The notes under the pieces: generated by a model
The model's database searches: none
What the model saw: only the letters and a program-made list of their open reading frames with translations
Told to the model about the DNA's origin: nothing
Translations under genes and position numbers: made by a program
Shown here: positions 11,344-22,742 of the stretch, piece after piece
Layout: every line of letters begins with the position of its first letter
Numbering within the stretch: the first letter of the stretch is position 1
DNA from: Megascapheus bottae
Lineage: Eukaryota; Chordata; Mammalia; Rodentia; Geomyidae
Reading direction: 5' to 3'
Length of the DNA stretch: 64,000 nt
Assembly (NCBI GenBank): GCA_024803745.1
Contig: JANJXV010000043.1
Coordinates: 7,507,518 to 7,571,517, forward strand

Positions 11344-11776
11344 TTATAGGACTACATGCTGAAGTTTCTTGCTTCTGTTCATGATGAGTGGATAATTCAG
11401 GGGGTGACAGATGGCCACAAAGCGGACATAGGCCATGGCAGTAAGGTGCAAAACATCCATATAACCAAAAATGAGAAAAATAGACATCTGTGTGAGGCAG
11501 CCCACATAGGAGATGGCTCTGCTGTGAGTCTGGATGTCCACCAGCCTCATGGGAACTGTGGTGGAGGTGAAGCCAATGTCAGCTAAGGACAGGTTGGAGA
11601 TGAAGAAGTACATGGGAGTGTGGAGGTGGGGGTCAGAGGTGACAGCCAGGATGATGAGCAGATTTCCGACCACAGTGATCAGGTACATGGACAGGAAGAG
11701 CCCAAAGAGCATGGGTTGTAGCTCAGGGTCATCTGAGAGTCGCAGGAAATTCTGAGATGTGTGTTAGATTACACAT
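11344..11776 (-). pseudogene. OR2: olfactory receptor pseudogene with internal deletion
   Basis: It is paralogous to OR4. Residues from [16 protein letters not shown] through TM1 ([22 protein letters not shown]), TM2 ([19 protein letters not shown]) and TM3 to [20 protein letters not shown] are present in one frame. A small indel before LSDDPELQP breaks the frame near the N-terminus. After LIMN the sequence jumps straight to what is the 3' flank of OR4 (agaagcaa, then attctac, then attagtacaatccatta), so roughly 520 bp coding for TM4 to the C-terminus is gone. The DRY-type motif reads YVRF, lacking Asp. It cannot make a receptor. A start at 11774-11776 is possible; the ATG used by OR4 is lost here. 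Confidence 0.92.
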
Positions 11777-12339
11777 CTCTGCATTAGTTGGAGATCTTCG
11801 ATATAAAGAGAGAGCAATACTTAATGAAGAAGTCAGAATTCAACAATCATTCTGAACTCAAATATGCACAGTTCATAACAACATTCTGTCCCATGCTTTT
11901 CAGTTATCGCAAACCCAATCATCCTAGATTTTTTTCTTTCTCATTGATTCCCTTTCATGTATTCATTTTAAATACTCAGCTATGTTAGGACATTACAGGC
12001 AGTGTTTTCTGATCACAGGAAATACAGCTTACTCTTTATTACAGTCTATTTCACAAGTGTGATTTTTTAATCTGTGAAATTCATTTTCATCCAATCTGTA
12101 AAGAAGCATGCCTACATGCTTCATTTTATGATACAGAAATAGTGAACAGGGCCATGGTGAAAAATTCAAATTGTCCTACTTATGAAAACTCTGTAAATAT
12201 ACAGAGCTGCATGATCCAAAGCAATTTCACATTGAGAGTCCAGGACTAGAAAATCCTCTACCGTGTCTGCAATACCCCAGGAGATTTCTTCATCCTTGCT
12301 TTTTGTCTAAGTTTCATCTTTGTTTCCTTCCATCCCCCC

Positions 12340-12443
12340 TTTTTCTCTCTGTCTTTCTCTTTCTCTGTCTGTCTTTCTCTGTCTCTGTCTCTCTGTATCT
12401 GTTTCTGTCTTTCTGTATCTCTCTGTGTCTTTGTGTCTCTTTG

Positions 12444-12479
<36 letters not shown>

Positions 12480-12520
12480 CATTCTCTCTCGCTTTCTCTC
12501 TCTCTCTCCATCTGACTTTG
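12340..12520. repeat. (TCTG)n/(CT)n microsatellite
   Basis: Pyrimidine tract of tctg and tctc units inside the OR2 block, next to the SINE. The equivalent place in the OR4 block (61424-61521) has (AC)n plus (CAGA)n. Long frames on either strand here translate to Ser/Leu or Arg/Glu/Asp repeats and are not genes. Confidence 0.93.
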
Positions 12521-12537
12521 TGTCCGTGTGTGTCCTA

Positions 12538-12755
12538 GGATTCTGACTCTGGGCCGGGGTACTGACCTTGAGGCTTTCCTGCCCAAAGGAAAGCTCAAAC
12601 ACTTGAATAAGAAACTCCACTTTTGGCTTCCTGATAGCTAATTGGAGATGAGAGCTCACAGGTTTTGCTGCTCACGCTGGGTCTGAACCTCTATCCACAG
12701 AACTCAGCCTATTGAGTAGCTAGGATTCCAGGTATGAGGCACCAGGGCTTGGACT
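12538..12755 (-). mobile_element. B1-type SINE shared by both OR blocks
   Basis: Antisense SINE (ctaattggagatgagagctc, then tagctaggattccagg). The same insertion, inverted, is present at 61190-61420, so it predates the block duplication. Confidence 0.8.
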
Positions 12756-13110
12756 GTAGCATAATTTAAAAAAACGCAAACTCTTCAGTCTCGTACATAT
12801 AAATAAATCAAGATCACCAATATGACATCTACTTCTTCCTGAAGTAATTTCAGGAATTGAGGAATTTCCTGACAGTGGAGCAAGGGATTCCTGGGATGTA
12901 GGCAGTGTTGGTTGACATTTAGTTACTGAGTTTCTTCCATTTCAATCATCTATCTGATTATTGCACTTCCTATACTGGTTGCTAGCTGTGACCCTGGTGG
13001 CTGTTTTGTTATCAGTCAATAATCCCCTAGAGAAGAAATTAGTGTTCTCTTTCTGGAAGTCAGAGAGAGATGAGACAAATGTCCAGATTCTCACTGGAGA
13101 ACTAACAAAG

Positions 13111-14261
13111 CCTATCACACCACTTTCCAGTATTTAATATTTGGTGACAATAGACAAATAGAAAGTTAGTTTCACACCGTTTTTTTTTAATCTAAGCATC
13201 TACCACCACTTCCATAAAATTGAGTGTTCAGTCATATCCGGTTAGATAACTAGACAGACTGCAGTAAACAATAAGAGATTTTAAGTAAGAATCCTGTGAC
13301 CTTCTATAGAACAGATTAATAATTTTTTACATTCTTCACTACTGCTATTCCCGGGACTCCTCTAACAGGATACCAAATTACTGGATTGTCTTCATTATAT
13401 TCATTATGTAGAAGCAGTCCTTGCAGCTGTTTTCCTCTTTAGTTAGGAGACAATGCATTGGACTGTATTTCTTGACAAGAAGGAAAACTCTAAATCACAG
13501 GAATCTTGCAGAAAACACGCTTGTATGAATAGTGTGGTAAACTCACGCCACACTTGGTTGTGTTGGTTCTCTGTTGGGTCATGTTCATGAAGTACAGATG
13601 AAAAGATTGTTCCATGCCTGAAGTGTATGAAAACCTCAGGCTCAGTCCTCACAGTGGACCATGAGAAGGGCAACACAGGAGAATTTCCAACTGGGGCTAA
13701 TATTGCATTGGAGATATCTAGGGAGATGTCAGGGGACTGGCTGGTAATAGGCTCTTCTATGATTGTGGATGCACAATTCACAGACCTCACAATTTGCCAA
13801 ACTGATGCCAAACAAATCATCTCTAGGCATCCATGTTACGGGGGAGGGGGTGAGGGAGAACAAATGCCTAAAAGTATAGATTTGAAGCATGTCCTTTGGT
13901 AAACGAAACTGGTCTGTCTATGCAAAGATGACTATACACGAAGGCTATTCTGCATTGCAAACCCTTTGGACAGTTCCCAGACAGTTCATCAAGGAAATAT
14001 CTAGAATATCAGTGTCTTGAATAGGGGACTAGCAGGAAGGAATAAATCACATGGAATCATTGAACAGACAGTGAGAGAACTTTGTCACCATACTCAATAT
14101 GCATGTATAAAAGGAAGTGTGGATATTAATGTGGCAGGTGGGGGAAGGGGAGAGGGAGTATTTTGGAAGGTGTGATTGGGTTTAAGATATGTTGTACATG
14201 TACATGAATGTCTTAAATGGAAATTTCTACCTACAAACAAGTGAAGAATTAGTATCTCCAA
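13111..14261. other. unrecognised sequence with one 125-codon open frame
   Basis: No repeat or receptor exon identified. The minus-strand frame 13443-13820 (125 codons) and a plus-strand frame 13627-13902 overlap on opposite strands. Neither shows a domain I know, and no second copy in the window supports either. I leave the stretch unassigned. Confidence 0.4.
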
Positions 14262-14330
14262 AACGAGGCAGCACTGCTGGCTCACATCTGTGATCCTAGC
14301 TACTCAGGGTGCTGTGAATGAAAGATCAGG
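14262..14330 (+). mobile_element. SINE 5' fragment cut by an L1
   Basis: gaggcagcactgctggctca, then tcctagctactcagg is the B1-like half of the composite SINE. It stops where the L1 tail at 14331 begins. Confidence 0.7.
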
Positions 14331-15435
14331 TTTTTTTTTAATTAAAGAATTTATTAACATTGATTTTTACATCATATTTCAAATAACAAGTTTAACGAAC
14401 AAATGTTCAAGAAGGGAATCTCTATATACAATCACTGGGACTTAGTTTTTAGAATTTAATCAAAATTAGGCAAAGGGTTTGTATGTCATAGAAACATATT
14501 AATTTATGAAATAAAACATTATGTCTATAAAGTCATAGGTTTTTATGTCTATATAGTTATGTTTATATTTCCATTACCATGTCCATAGCATTGGGTTTGC
14601 AAATATTGTGTCCTCGCTCTTCTATTCCTTGGATCTAATAGGCACACATTAAGGACACCATGCGCCTTTTATTCTTTTGGTCTTCACTTGCCTCACTCAA
14701 CATGATTCTCTCTAGATTCATCCACTTCCCTGTGAATGCCATTGTTTATCCTGTCTGTTGGCTATGTAGAATTCCATTGTATTCATACATATATATATGT
14801 ATATATATATACATACATATATATATATATATATCACATGTTCTGTATCCATTCATGCGCAGTAGGGCATCTGGATTGTTTCCATCACCTGGCTCTTGTG
14901 AATAGTGCAGAGATAAACATAGTTGAGGAGGTGGCCTTATCATATCTTGGGTTATGATGTTCAGTGTAATTGCCCAGAAGTGATATGGCAGGATCGTAGG
15001 GAAGGTCTATTTTCAGTTCTTTAAGAAACTTACACACTACTTTCCAGAGTGGCTCAACTAGTTTACAATCCCACCAGCAGTGTAGTAGGGTTCCTTTTTC
15101 TCCACAACCCTGCCAGCAACTGTCATTGTCTGAGTACAAAATCTTGGCCATTCTTGTTATGGTAAGGTGGTATCTTAGGGTTTTTTTATTTGTATTTCCT
15201 TTATGACCATAGATGATTAACGTTTTATCATATGCTTTTCTGCCATTTTAATCCCTTCTTTTCATAAGTCTCTCTTTACTTCCCTTGCTCATTTGGTGAA
15301 TGGTTTGTTGGGCTTGGAGGGTAGGATTAATTTCTTGAGTTCCCTGTAGATACTGGATATTAAGCATTTGTCAATTGTATTATTGGTAAATATCTTTTCC
15401 TACTTGGTTGGCTATCTCTCTACTTTGCGACTATA
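14331..15435 (-). mobile_element. L1 3' part (subfamily A)
   Basis: Antisense ORF2 C-terminus and 3'UTR, collinear with 9751-10496 and, inverted, with 30040-31045. It contains an internal (AT)n expansion at about 14787-14834. ORF2 fragments such as the Cys-rich stretch [15 protein letters not shown] near 15070-15120 are broken. Confidence 0.85.
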
Positions 15436-15750
15436 TTTTTTCAATATATTTTTTATTGTAATTAATAGAAGGGTTACATGATATTTGCCAGATAAATGGT
15501 GCCTTGATTCCCATACATTAATACCCTTTCACATGTCATGGTCCCCATTTCCCTTCCCCCCTGCCCCACTCCTCATCTTGTTTTCACCCGTTCCCTATCC
15601 AATTTCAGATAACCAAATACAATTATATCCGATATATCAGATAACAAAGTGAGATAGTGTAACAATATGAGATAACCAAGGGACAGAAGAAGTGATGAGA
15701 GATAACATAGTACCTTAAGAACAACAATCATTAATTATATGGCTTATGTT
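15436..15750 (-). mobile_element. L1 3' end (subfamily B)
   Basis: Antisense 3'UTR beginning ttttttattgtaattaatag and stopping at atatggcttatgttt, where subfamily A sequence takes over. Confidence 0.8.
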
Positions 15751-16358
15751 TACATCATATTTTAAATGATAAGTTTAACAAACAATTGTTCAAGGAGGAA
15801 ATCTCTAATTACATTCTCTGGGACTTATTCTTTAGAACTTAATCAAAATTAGGCTAATGGTTTGTATGTCATAGAAACATATCAGTTTATGAAATAAAAC
15901 ATTATGATTATAGAGTCATGGGTTTTTAGTCTATGTAGTTATGTTTGTATTTGCATTACCGTGTCCATTGCTTTGGGTATGCAGTTATTGAGTCCTCTCT
16001 CTTGTACACTTTGGATTTAATAACCGCATATTAAGGATACCATGTGCCTTTTGTGCCTTAGGTCTTGACTTGTATCACTCAGCATGATTCGCTCTAGATT
16101 CATCCACTTCCCTGCGAATGCCATTATTTTATTTTGTCTGTTGGATATGTAGAATTCCTTTGTCTATATAGACCACATTTTCTGTATCCATTCATCTGCA
16201 GTAGGGCATCTGGATTGTTTCCATCGCCTGGATATTGTGAATAGTGCAGAGATGAACATAGCTGAGCAGGTGTCTTTATAATATCCTGGGTCATGCTGTT
16301 CAGGATAGATGCCCAGAAGTGGTATGGTGGGATCATAGGGAAGGTCTATTTTCAGTTC
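15751..16358 (-). mobile_element. L1 3' part (subfamily A)
   Basis: Starts acatcatattttaaatgata and proceeds collinearly with 14345-15027. It is cut at gaaggtctattttcagttct, where another subfamily B element starts. Confidence 0.8.
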
Positions 16359-17404
16359 TTTTTTTATTGTAATTAGTAAAAGGGTTACATGATATTGCCA
16401 GATAGAAGATGCATTAATACCCTTTCACATGTCTTGGTACCCATTACCTTTTCCTCCACACCCCCCACCCGTCTTGGTTTTCCCCCCTTCCCTATCAAAT
16501 TTCAAATAACCAAATACAAATAAATTCAATATATCAGATAACAAAGAGAGATACTATAACAATATTAGATAACCAAGGGACAGCAAACGAGATGAGAGAC
16601 AACATAGTACATTAAGGACAACAATCATTCCTTATATGGCTTTTGTTTCAATATCCTGGTGGTCCTTTCAATTAGCTTCATACTAAATGGCCTTATGTAT
16701 CAAAGTTTTGCTCTATTGCAAATCTCTGCTAGTAGTGCCCAAGGTTTCTACTGATTATGACAAATGAGGGAAACCATTGAGCCTAAGTTCCTTTGAGTAT
16801 GGCTTACTTCGCTTAATATGATTTTTTCTAAGTCTTTCCATTTCCTAACAAATGGGGAGATGTCGTTCTTTCTGACAGTAGCATAGAATTCCATTGTGTA
16901 CAAATACCACAACTTGTTGATCCACTCATCAATTGAGGGGCATCTAGGTTGGTTCCATATCTTTACTATGGTGAATAGTGCTGCAATGAACATTGTTGTG
17001 CTAGTGGATTTCGTATGCCCTTGTTTCTGGATGGTTGGGTAAATGACAAGTAGTGGAATTGCTGGGTCATAAGGGAGTTCTATGTTTAGCCTTTTGAGGC
17101 ACTGCCATACTGCTTTCAATAGTGGTTGAACGTGTTTGCTCTCCCACCAACAGTGTAGTAGTGATTCCTCCTGGCCACATCCCCTCCAGCATCTGTTATT
17201 ATGCGTTTTCCTGATCCTGGCCATTCTAACTGGAGTGAGGTGGAATCTTAGAGTTGTTTTGAGTTGCATTTCTTTTATGACCAGAGACGTTGAGCATTTC
17301 TTCATGTGTCTGTAGGCCATTTTTGTTTCTTCTTCAGAGAAGACTCTCTTTAAGTCTTTGGCCCATTTTTTAATGGAATGGTTGTTACTTTGGAGATTAG
17401 TTTT
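16359..17404 (-). mobile_element. L1 3' part (subfamily B)
   Basis: Antisense 3'UTR and ORF2 C-terminus with a 190-codon open frame (16748-17320) containing the Cys-rich motif [19 protein letters not shown]. 5'-truncated at 17404, where an L1 subfamily A 3' end in the opposite orientation follows. Confidence 0.87.
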
Positions 17405-17530
17405 TATTAGTTCTTATATTTGTGTGCCAGTGATTGCATACAGAAATTCCACTCTTGAATACTTGTTCGTTAAACCTAACATTTGAAATATGTTGTAAAA
17501 AAATCAGGGTTAATGAAATCTTTTAATAAA
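17405..17530 (+). mobile_element. L1 3'-terminal fragment (subfamily A)
   Basis: cttgttcgttaaacctaaca and the following bases match, on the plus strand, the terminal part of the 9751-10496 element. Confidence 0.6.
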
Positions 17531-18551
17531 AGTATGTTTTTTTATTGGATTTCCTCCTACTGGTATTTAGGTTTCAGAGTTTTGTTCACTATTCTATTCA
17601 CACTCTGTGAGATGAATTTCTAGCAAGATTTTTAATGATTCTTTTTTCTTTCCCACCATTTCTTTCACTGGACTGAAGATTTCAATTGGCTATAACCACA
17701 GCTATTTTGTATTTCCAGCCCCAGTTCTACCCCCAAGTTGGAAAGTTGTATACATCAGTCTTTCATCTGATGTAGAGCCAGTGAAAATCTCCCATTCTGT
17801 GTTCATTCTATGTCACCTATGCCCATTCTGTGTCACCTATGCCCTTGACAGTGCAGAAAAATTTAAGTATGATGTAGCCCCATTCATCAATTCTTTTTAA
17901 CTTATTTTGATTCTAGAATTATAAGTAGAAAGTCATGATTTTTTTTCAGGAACCCTATCCTTCCTCTTTACTTTTCTATAAAATCAGATTTCTAAAGAAA
18001 AAGGAGAAATAGGTCCCTCACATATGAAAGTTAGATCTAAAATCGGAACATGTAATATGAAATCAATAATGAATCAATGCACAGCCATTTACACACTCAC
18101 TTTGACTAACGTATGGTATATATAGGGTTGGAGTTCCAAGGTGTAAATTTATTGATCTACTATCACTGTAAAACAATGAACCCCACAAAGCTTAAACACA
18201 TGTGGGAAGAGTAGATGTTAGAGGGAAAATGTAAAGGAACACTGAATGGATGTGTGGGGAAAAACAGCATAAAATTCAATGTACAAAGGTGAAAATAGAA
18301 TTAGGAAACTCAGATAATGGGTTTGTTAATAGAGACAAGTGATGGAAATAGTGAAAAAGACCAAGAGGAATTTTACAAATAAATTGAGATGTTGTACAAC
18401 TGTAGAAAAATAAATGCAATTTTTTCATAACCTAAAACCAAATATTACCTGCAGTCACTTCAACTGGTTATTAATAGAATGCAAGACTGAGATTGTGATG
18501 GATGGCAATCTTCTTACTCATGGAGTATCCAATGTCTGTCTCTATTTTTAG
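17531..18551. other. probable remnant of V2R intron, unrecognised
   Basis: No repeat or exon recognised. It lies just upstream of the decayed V2R exon 3, so it could be the old intron 2. I looked for an exon 2-like sequence and did not find one. Confidence 0.35.
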
Positions 18552-19341
18552 CTAACCTTCAGACCTTTTGATCAGGCCCTGAGTGATCATAACACATTTC
18601 CAGCTCTCTATTAACTGGCAACAACGGACACAGCAATAGCCCCTGCCATGGTCTCCTTACTGCTTCACTTCAGCTGGATGAAATGGGGTAGGGCTGTTGA
18701 CCTCACAAGATGAGAATGTTTTCCTGAGCTGAAAGAAGAAACAAGAACAGAGTTTGGGTAGCATATGGGCTAGTGATCTCAAGACAAGTCTTGTCACATA
18801 TACGCAAATGAATGGCAGTTTATAATCAAATAAATAAACCTTTAGCAAATGTCCTCATTATAAATCATGATAATGATTTACAACTAGATTCAATAGTGTG
18901 TATGGAGCAAAATTTAGGTAAAGCAAGGTTTGTATTATGAACTCACAGTGGGATTTATCCATGAGAAAGAAATTTTTCATGCTAGCCTCATCCTAGGTAC
19001 CTTTTATTTTTTCACATCATCATCCAGCTGTTTCTGGATTCACAGATTTTTGTCAAGGCAGCTAACCCTTCCAAATATACCGAGGACGTTTTTTCTGCAA
19101 GGCTGTGGTTTCTCTTAATTGCTCAGATTCTGAATCTGACTGTGTGACATGGGACAATTGTCCTCATGACGCCTCCTTGGATTTGCTGTCTGGGCACACA
19201 TTTGACATGATATGTGTACAGACAGTTATAACATCTCCAATACTGCATGAGGTGGCCCAGGCTCTCTATGAGATGCTTCTTCATCAAACAGAAGTTCAAA
19301 CAATGAGAAATAGAGAAGAACCAGTGCCTTTCCCTTCACAG
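18552..19341 (+). pseudogene. V2R exon 3 pseudogene, plus strand
   Basis: Collinear over its full length with the better exon 3 at 28981-29781 (minus strand). Landmarks: acceptor tctatttttag before 18552, cctgagtgatcataac, ccatggtctccttactgctt, aagaacagagtttgggtagc, gatttatcc, ggattcacag, then SLNCSDSESDCVTWDNCPHD, LYEMLLHQTEVQTM and the donor cag|gtgatt at 19341/19342. Exon 3 encodes most of the extracellular ligand-binding (venus-flytrap) domain of family C vomeronasal receptors. Many indels and stops break the first 500 bp; only the last third is open. I see no exon 4-6 partners on the plus strand downstream, so it is an isolated remnant of a second V2R. Confidence 0.88.
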
Positions 19342-20133
19342 GTGATTTGTTTTATTTTACAAGGCACACACCAAAAACAAAGGCATTTACTAGAGGATGT
19401 CTTACTCTATGAAATTAAATATTTAAATTTTCTAACATGAGAAAGATATTTTTCCTTATTTTTTTAAAGAAAAACGCTTTAATAAAGTCATTGTAATGTA
19501 GGGACAGTACAAAGTGGTTGTGTGTCTATGGGTAAAGCTATAATTTCAGCTGAGTTTCATTCAGTCAAGGCGATGGTTCCTAGTCTCCTAGAAGACATTT
19601 TCAATAAGCTTGAATTACAACCCCAATATCTTTCTTTGATTTTTTTTCAGGTTAACATGTGAAATAAAGGAGTTTTCTCAATCATAGTTAATTTTATTGG
19701 CTAAAACACAATGAATATCTTCACTTCCAGACCCAAGTACATTGTTTAATTTTATATGTCTTAGCACATTGGAACATTGGAACAGCAACATACTTGGCTT
19801 TGCATTTACTCTCTTCATTTACTTTTCTTTGACTGATCACTTGCCATAAAAGAAAGAAAAAAAAAGATGAGGAGACAAATTTCAGCTGCCATTTCCTAGG
19901 GTGATTTTTATCCATTTCTTTTCCCTCTTTCTCATCTTTCTTCTTTCTGTAACCTTCCAGTCCCTTCCTCTCCTACCTCTTTATCAAAATCAATGGTCTC
20001 ACATACGCATACATGATTCCTTCACCACACTTGGGATGTAGTGTGTAGAGAGATGTAATTGCTGAGGAGTTAAACAAAGTGACAACTTAAGAGGCACATT
20101 GTTCTTACTGTCACTCCCCAATTATTTTTCTTT
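19342..20133. other. non-genic, likely former V2R intron
   Basis: AT-rich sequence after the exon 3 donor. Nothing recognised. Confidence 0.4.
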
Positions 20134-20145
20134 AAATGTCTATGT

Positions 20146-20367
20146 GGGCCGGGCGCGGTGGCTTATGCCTGTAATCCTAGCTACTCAGGAGGCTGAGATC
20201 TGAGCATCACGGTTCAAAGCCATCCCAGGAAATACAAAGCCAAGAGATTCTTACCTCCAATTAATCACTAGAAAACAGGAAGAGGGGATGTTTTTCAAGA
20301 GTAGGGCGGTAGCCTTGAGCTGAAGAGCTCAGGTACAGCACCCAGGCCAGAGTTCATGCCTCATGAC

Positions 20368-20396
<29 letters not shown>
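20146..20396 (+). mobile_element. composite B1/ID SINE with (AAAT)n tail, best preserved copy
   Basis: It starts ggccgggcgcggtggcttat with a pol III A-box-like region and a B-box-like ggttcaaagcc (7SL-derived half). It continues into an ID-like half (gcggtagccttgagctgaag, then agctcaggtacagcacccag) and ends in (aaat)n at 20369-20396. TSD aaatgtct at 20134-20141 and 20397-20404. The intact tail and clear TSD make it the youngest SINE in the window. Confidence 0.92.
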
Positions 20397-20398
<2 letters not shown>

Positions 20399-20439
20399 AT
20401 GTCTGCACAGTATTTTAGATATGTGTCTATCTCCTGTAA

Positions 20440-21380
20440 AAATTGGCCAGTAAGGTCATGAAAGAAATGCAAATCAAAACAACTCTTAAGATTCCACCTC
20501 ACTCCAGTTAGAATGGCCAGGATCAAGAAAACTAATAACAACTGCTCCTGGGGATGTGGCCAGGAGGGATCACTACTACATTGCTGGTGGGAGTGCCAAC
20601 TCCTTCAACCACTATGGAAAGCAGTATGACAGTTCCTCAAAACACTAAACATAGAACTCCCCTATGACCCAGCAATTCCACTACTTGGCATTTACCCATT
20701 TGTCCAGAAACGAGGACATACTACATCCACTAGCACAACGATGTTCAGTGCAGCACTATTTCCCATAGCAAAGACATGGAACCAACCCAGATGTCCCTCA
20801 GTTGATGAGTGGATCAACAAGATGTGGTATTTATACACAATGGAATTCTATGCTGCTGTCAGAAAGAATGACATCTCCCCATTTGTAAGGAAATGGAAAG
20901 ACATAGAAAAAATCATATTAAGTGAAGTAAGCCAGACTCAAAGGAACATAGGCTCAATGGTTTCTCTCATTTGTCATAATCAGTAGAAACCTTGGACTCT
21001 TCTAGCAGAGATTTGCAATAGAGCAAAACCTAGATACATAAGGCCATATAGTATGACCTCTAGGATATAGAAACAAAAGCCATATAATGAGTGATTGTTG
21101 TCCTTAATGTACTATGATATCTCTCATCTCTTTTACTGTCCCTTGGTTATCTCATATTGTTACAGTATCTCCCTTTGTTATATGATATATTGCATATATT
21201 TGTATTTGGTTATTTGAAATTGGATAGTAAAGGGGGGAAAACAAGATGAGGATGGGAGTGGCTGGAAGGGAAATGGGGACCAAGACATGAGAAAGGGTAT
21301 CAATGTATGTGAAGTAATGCACCTTCCATCTGGCGAATGTAATGTAACCCTTCTATTAATTACAATAAAAATATATGGGA
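20440..21380 (+). mobile_element. L1 3' part
   Basis: Plus-strand ORF2 C-terminus (81-codon frame 20741-20986 with EFYAAVRKNDISPFVRKW) followed by the 3'UTR with its G-rich stretch near 21228-21275, ending caataaaaatata. 5'-truncated. Confidence 0.88.
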
Positions 21381-21439
21381 AAAAGAATGAATATGTAAGG
21401 AGGGAAGAGGTCAACACTATTAAAAAAGAAATGTACTCA

Positions 21440-21642
21440 TAAAAAAATTGGTCAGTAACCTGGAGGGATTGTTGTTCATGGGAGTGTAAACTCATCAACC
21501 ACTATCGAAAGCAGTAAGGCGATTCCTCAAAAGACTAAACATAGAGCTCCCGTATGACGCAGCAATCCTACTCCTTGGCATTTACCCAATAGTCCATAAA
21601 AATTGTCATACTAAAGCCACTAGCATAAAAATGTTCACTGCA
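21440..21642 (+). mobile_element. L1 ORF2 fragment
   Basis: About 200 bp of the ORF2 C-terminal region, stopping at atgttcactgca, immediately followed by an L1 5'UTR start. Confidence 0.8.
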
Positions 21643-22742
21643 GAAGGAAGATGGCGCCAACACAATAGGGACGCTACCTAGGTCTCTCTCACAAAAAGAG
21701 AGAACCAGGGAGTCCCACGAGCCAATTATCTTAAGAAATCCAGAACAACAAACTCAAAAAGCAACGCAGAAGGACTCAAACTGGAAAAGAAATCCACTTA
21801 AAGCTCACATCCAACTTTATCAAAAAATTCAGAAAGCGAGGACCCCTCCCCCACCTCTCTCAGCTGGCTCCAAGACACGAAAAGCTGTGGCCAGATGGAT
21901 TCACAGCTGAATTCTATAAGGTCTTCAAAGCAGAGCTCACACCAATACTCCTCAAGCTCTTCAACGGAATTGAAAATGAAGGTTCTTTACCAAACTCATT
22001 CTGTGAAGCCTGTATAACCCTCATCCCCAAACCACACAGAGATTCATCAAAGAAAGAGAACTATAGACCTATTTCATTGATGAACATTGATGCAAAACTT
22101 CTCAACAAAATACTGGCCAACGTATACAACAACTCATCAAAAAATTATACACTATGATCAAACTGGATTCATCACAGGGAGGCAAAGCTGGTTCAACATA
22201 CGCAAATCAATTAATATAATTCAACACATCAACAGGAGCAAGGACAATAATCACATGATTGTCTCATTAGGTGCAGAAAAGGCATTTGACAAGATCGAAC
22301 ACCCCTTTATGTTAAAAGCTCTGGAGAAACTAGGAATCCATGGAACATTCCTCAATATAATAAAGACTGTGTATGAGAAACCCACGGCTAGTATTACACT
22401 TAATGGTGAAATTCTAAAGCCATTCCCGCTAAAATCAGGAATGAGACAAGGATGCCCACTCTCTCCAATACTCTTTAACATAGTACTAGAATTCCTAGCC
22501 AGTGTAACAAGGCAAGAAGCAAGCATAAATGGGATCCAAGTAGGGAAAGAGGAAGTCAAACTATCCCTCTTTGCAGATGACATGATTCTGTATTTAAAGA
22601 ATCCTATAGACTCTACTCCCAAACTCCTTGAGCTGATTCAAAACTTTGGAAGAGTAGCAGGCTATAAAATCAACCCTCAAAAATCAACTGCCTTCCTTTA
22701 CGCCAACAGTGAGAGGAATGAGGCAATAACCAGGAAAGAAAC
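21643..22742 (+). mobile_element. L1 with 5'UTR joined to ORF2, 3' end missing
   Basis: It begins gaaggaagatggcgccaaca, the L1 5' end with its YY1-like aagatggcg. About 240 bp of 5'UTR then jumps near 21885 into ORF2 (tggccagatggattcacagc), skipping ORF1 and the endonuclease. The reverse transcriptase (222-codon frame 22087-22755, FADD in [11 protein letters not shown]) continues until 22742, where the sequence switches to V2R exon 6. There is no 3'UTR or tail, so the right end is a rearrangement junction, not an insertion end. Confidence 0.85.

Larger units (their letters stand above)
10880..13110 (-). repeat. inverted segmental duplication, copy 1 (OR2 block)
   Basis: The block is the inverted counterpart of 60830-63320. 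Matching landmarks from both edges: ccagaatgaaatgcactctt (10919), ccactcaatccttgcaacat (11148), the OR body, the SINE at 12538-12755, ttcctgaagtaatttcag (12836), gttgacatttagttactg (12911) and aataatcccctag (13018). Similarity fades near 13110. Unlike copy 2, it carries a large deletion in the OR and a longer CT/TCTG microsatellite. Confidence 0.88.

Noticed and set aside
12258..12659. 133-codon minus-strand and overlapping plus-strand frames
   Set aside because: Low-complexity CT/GA repeat translated on both strands.
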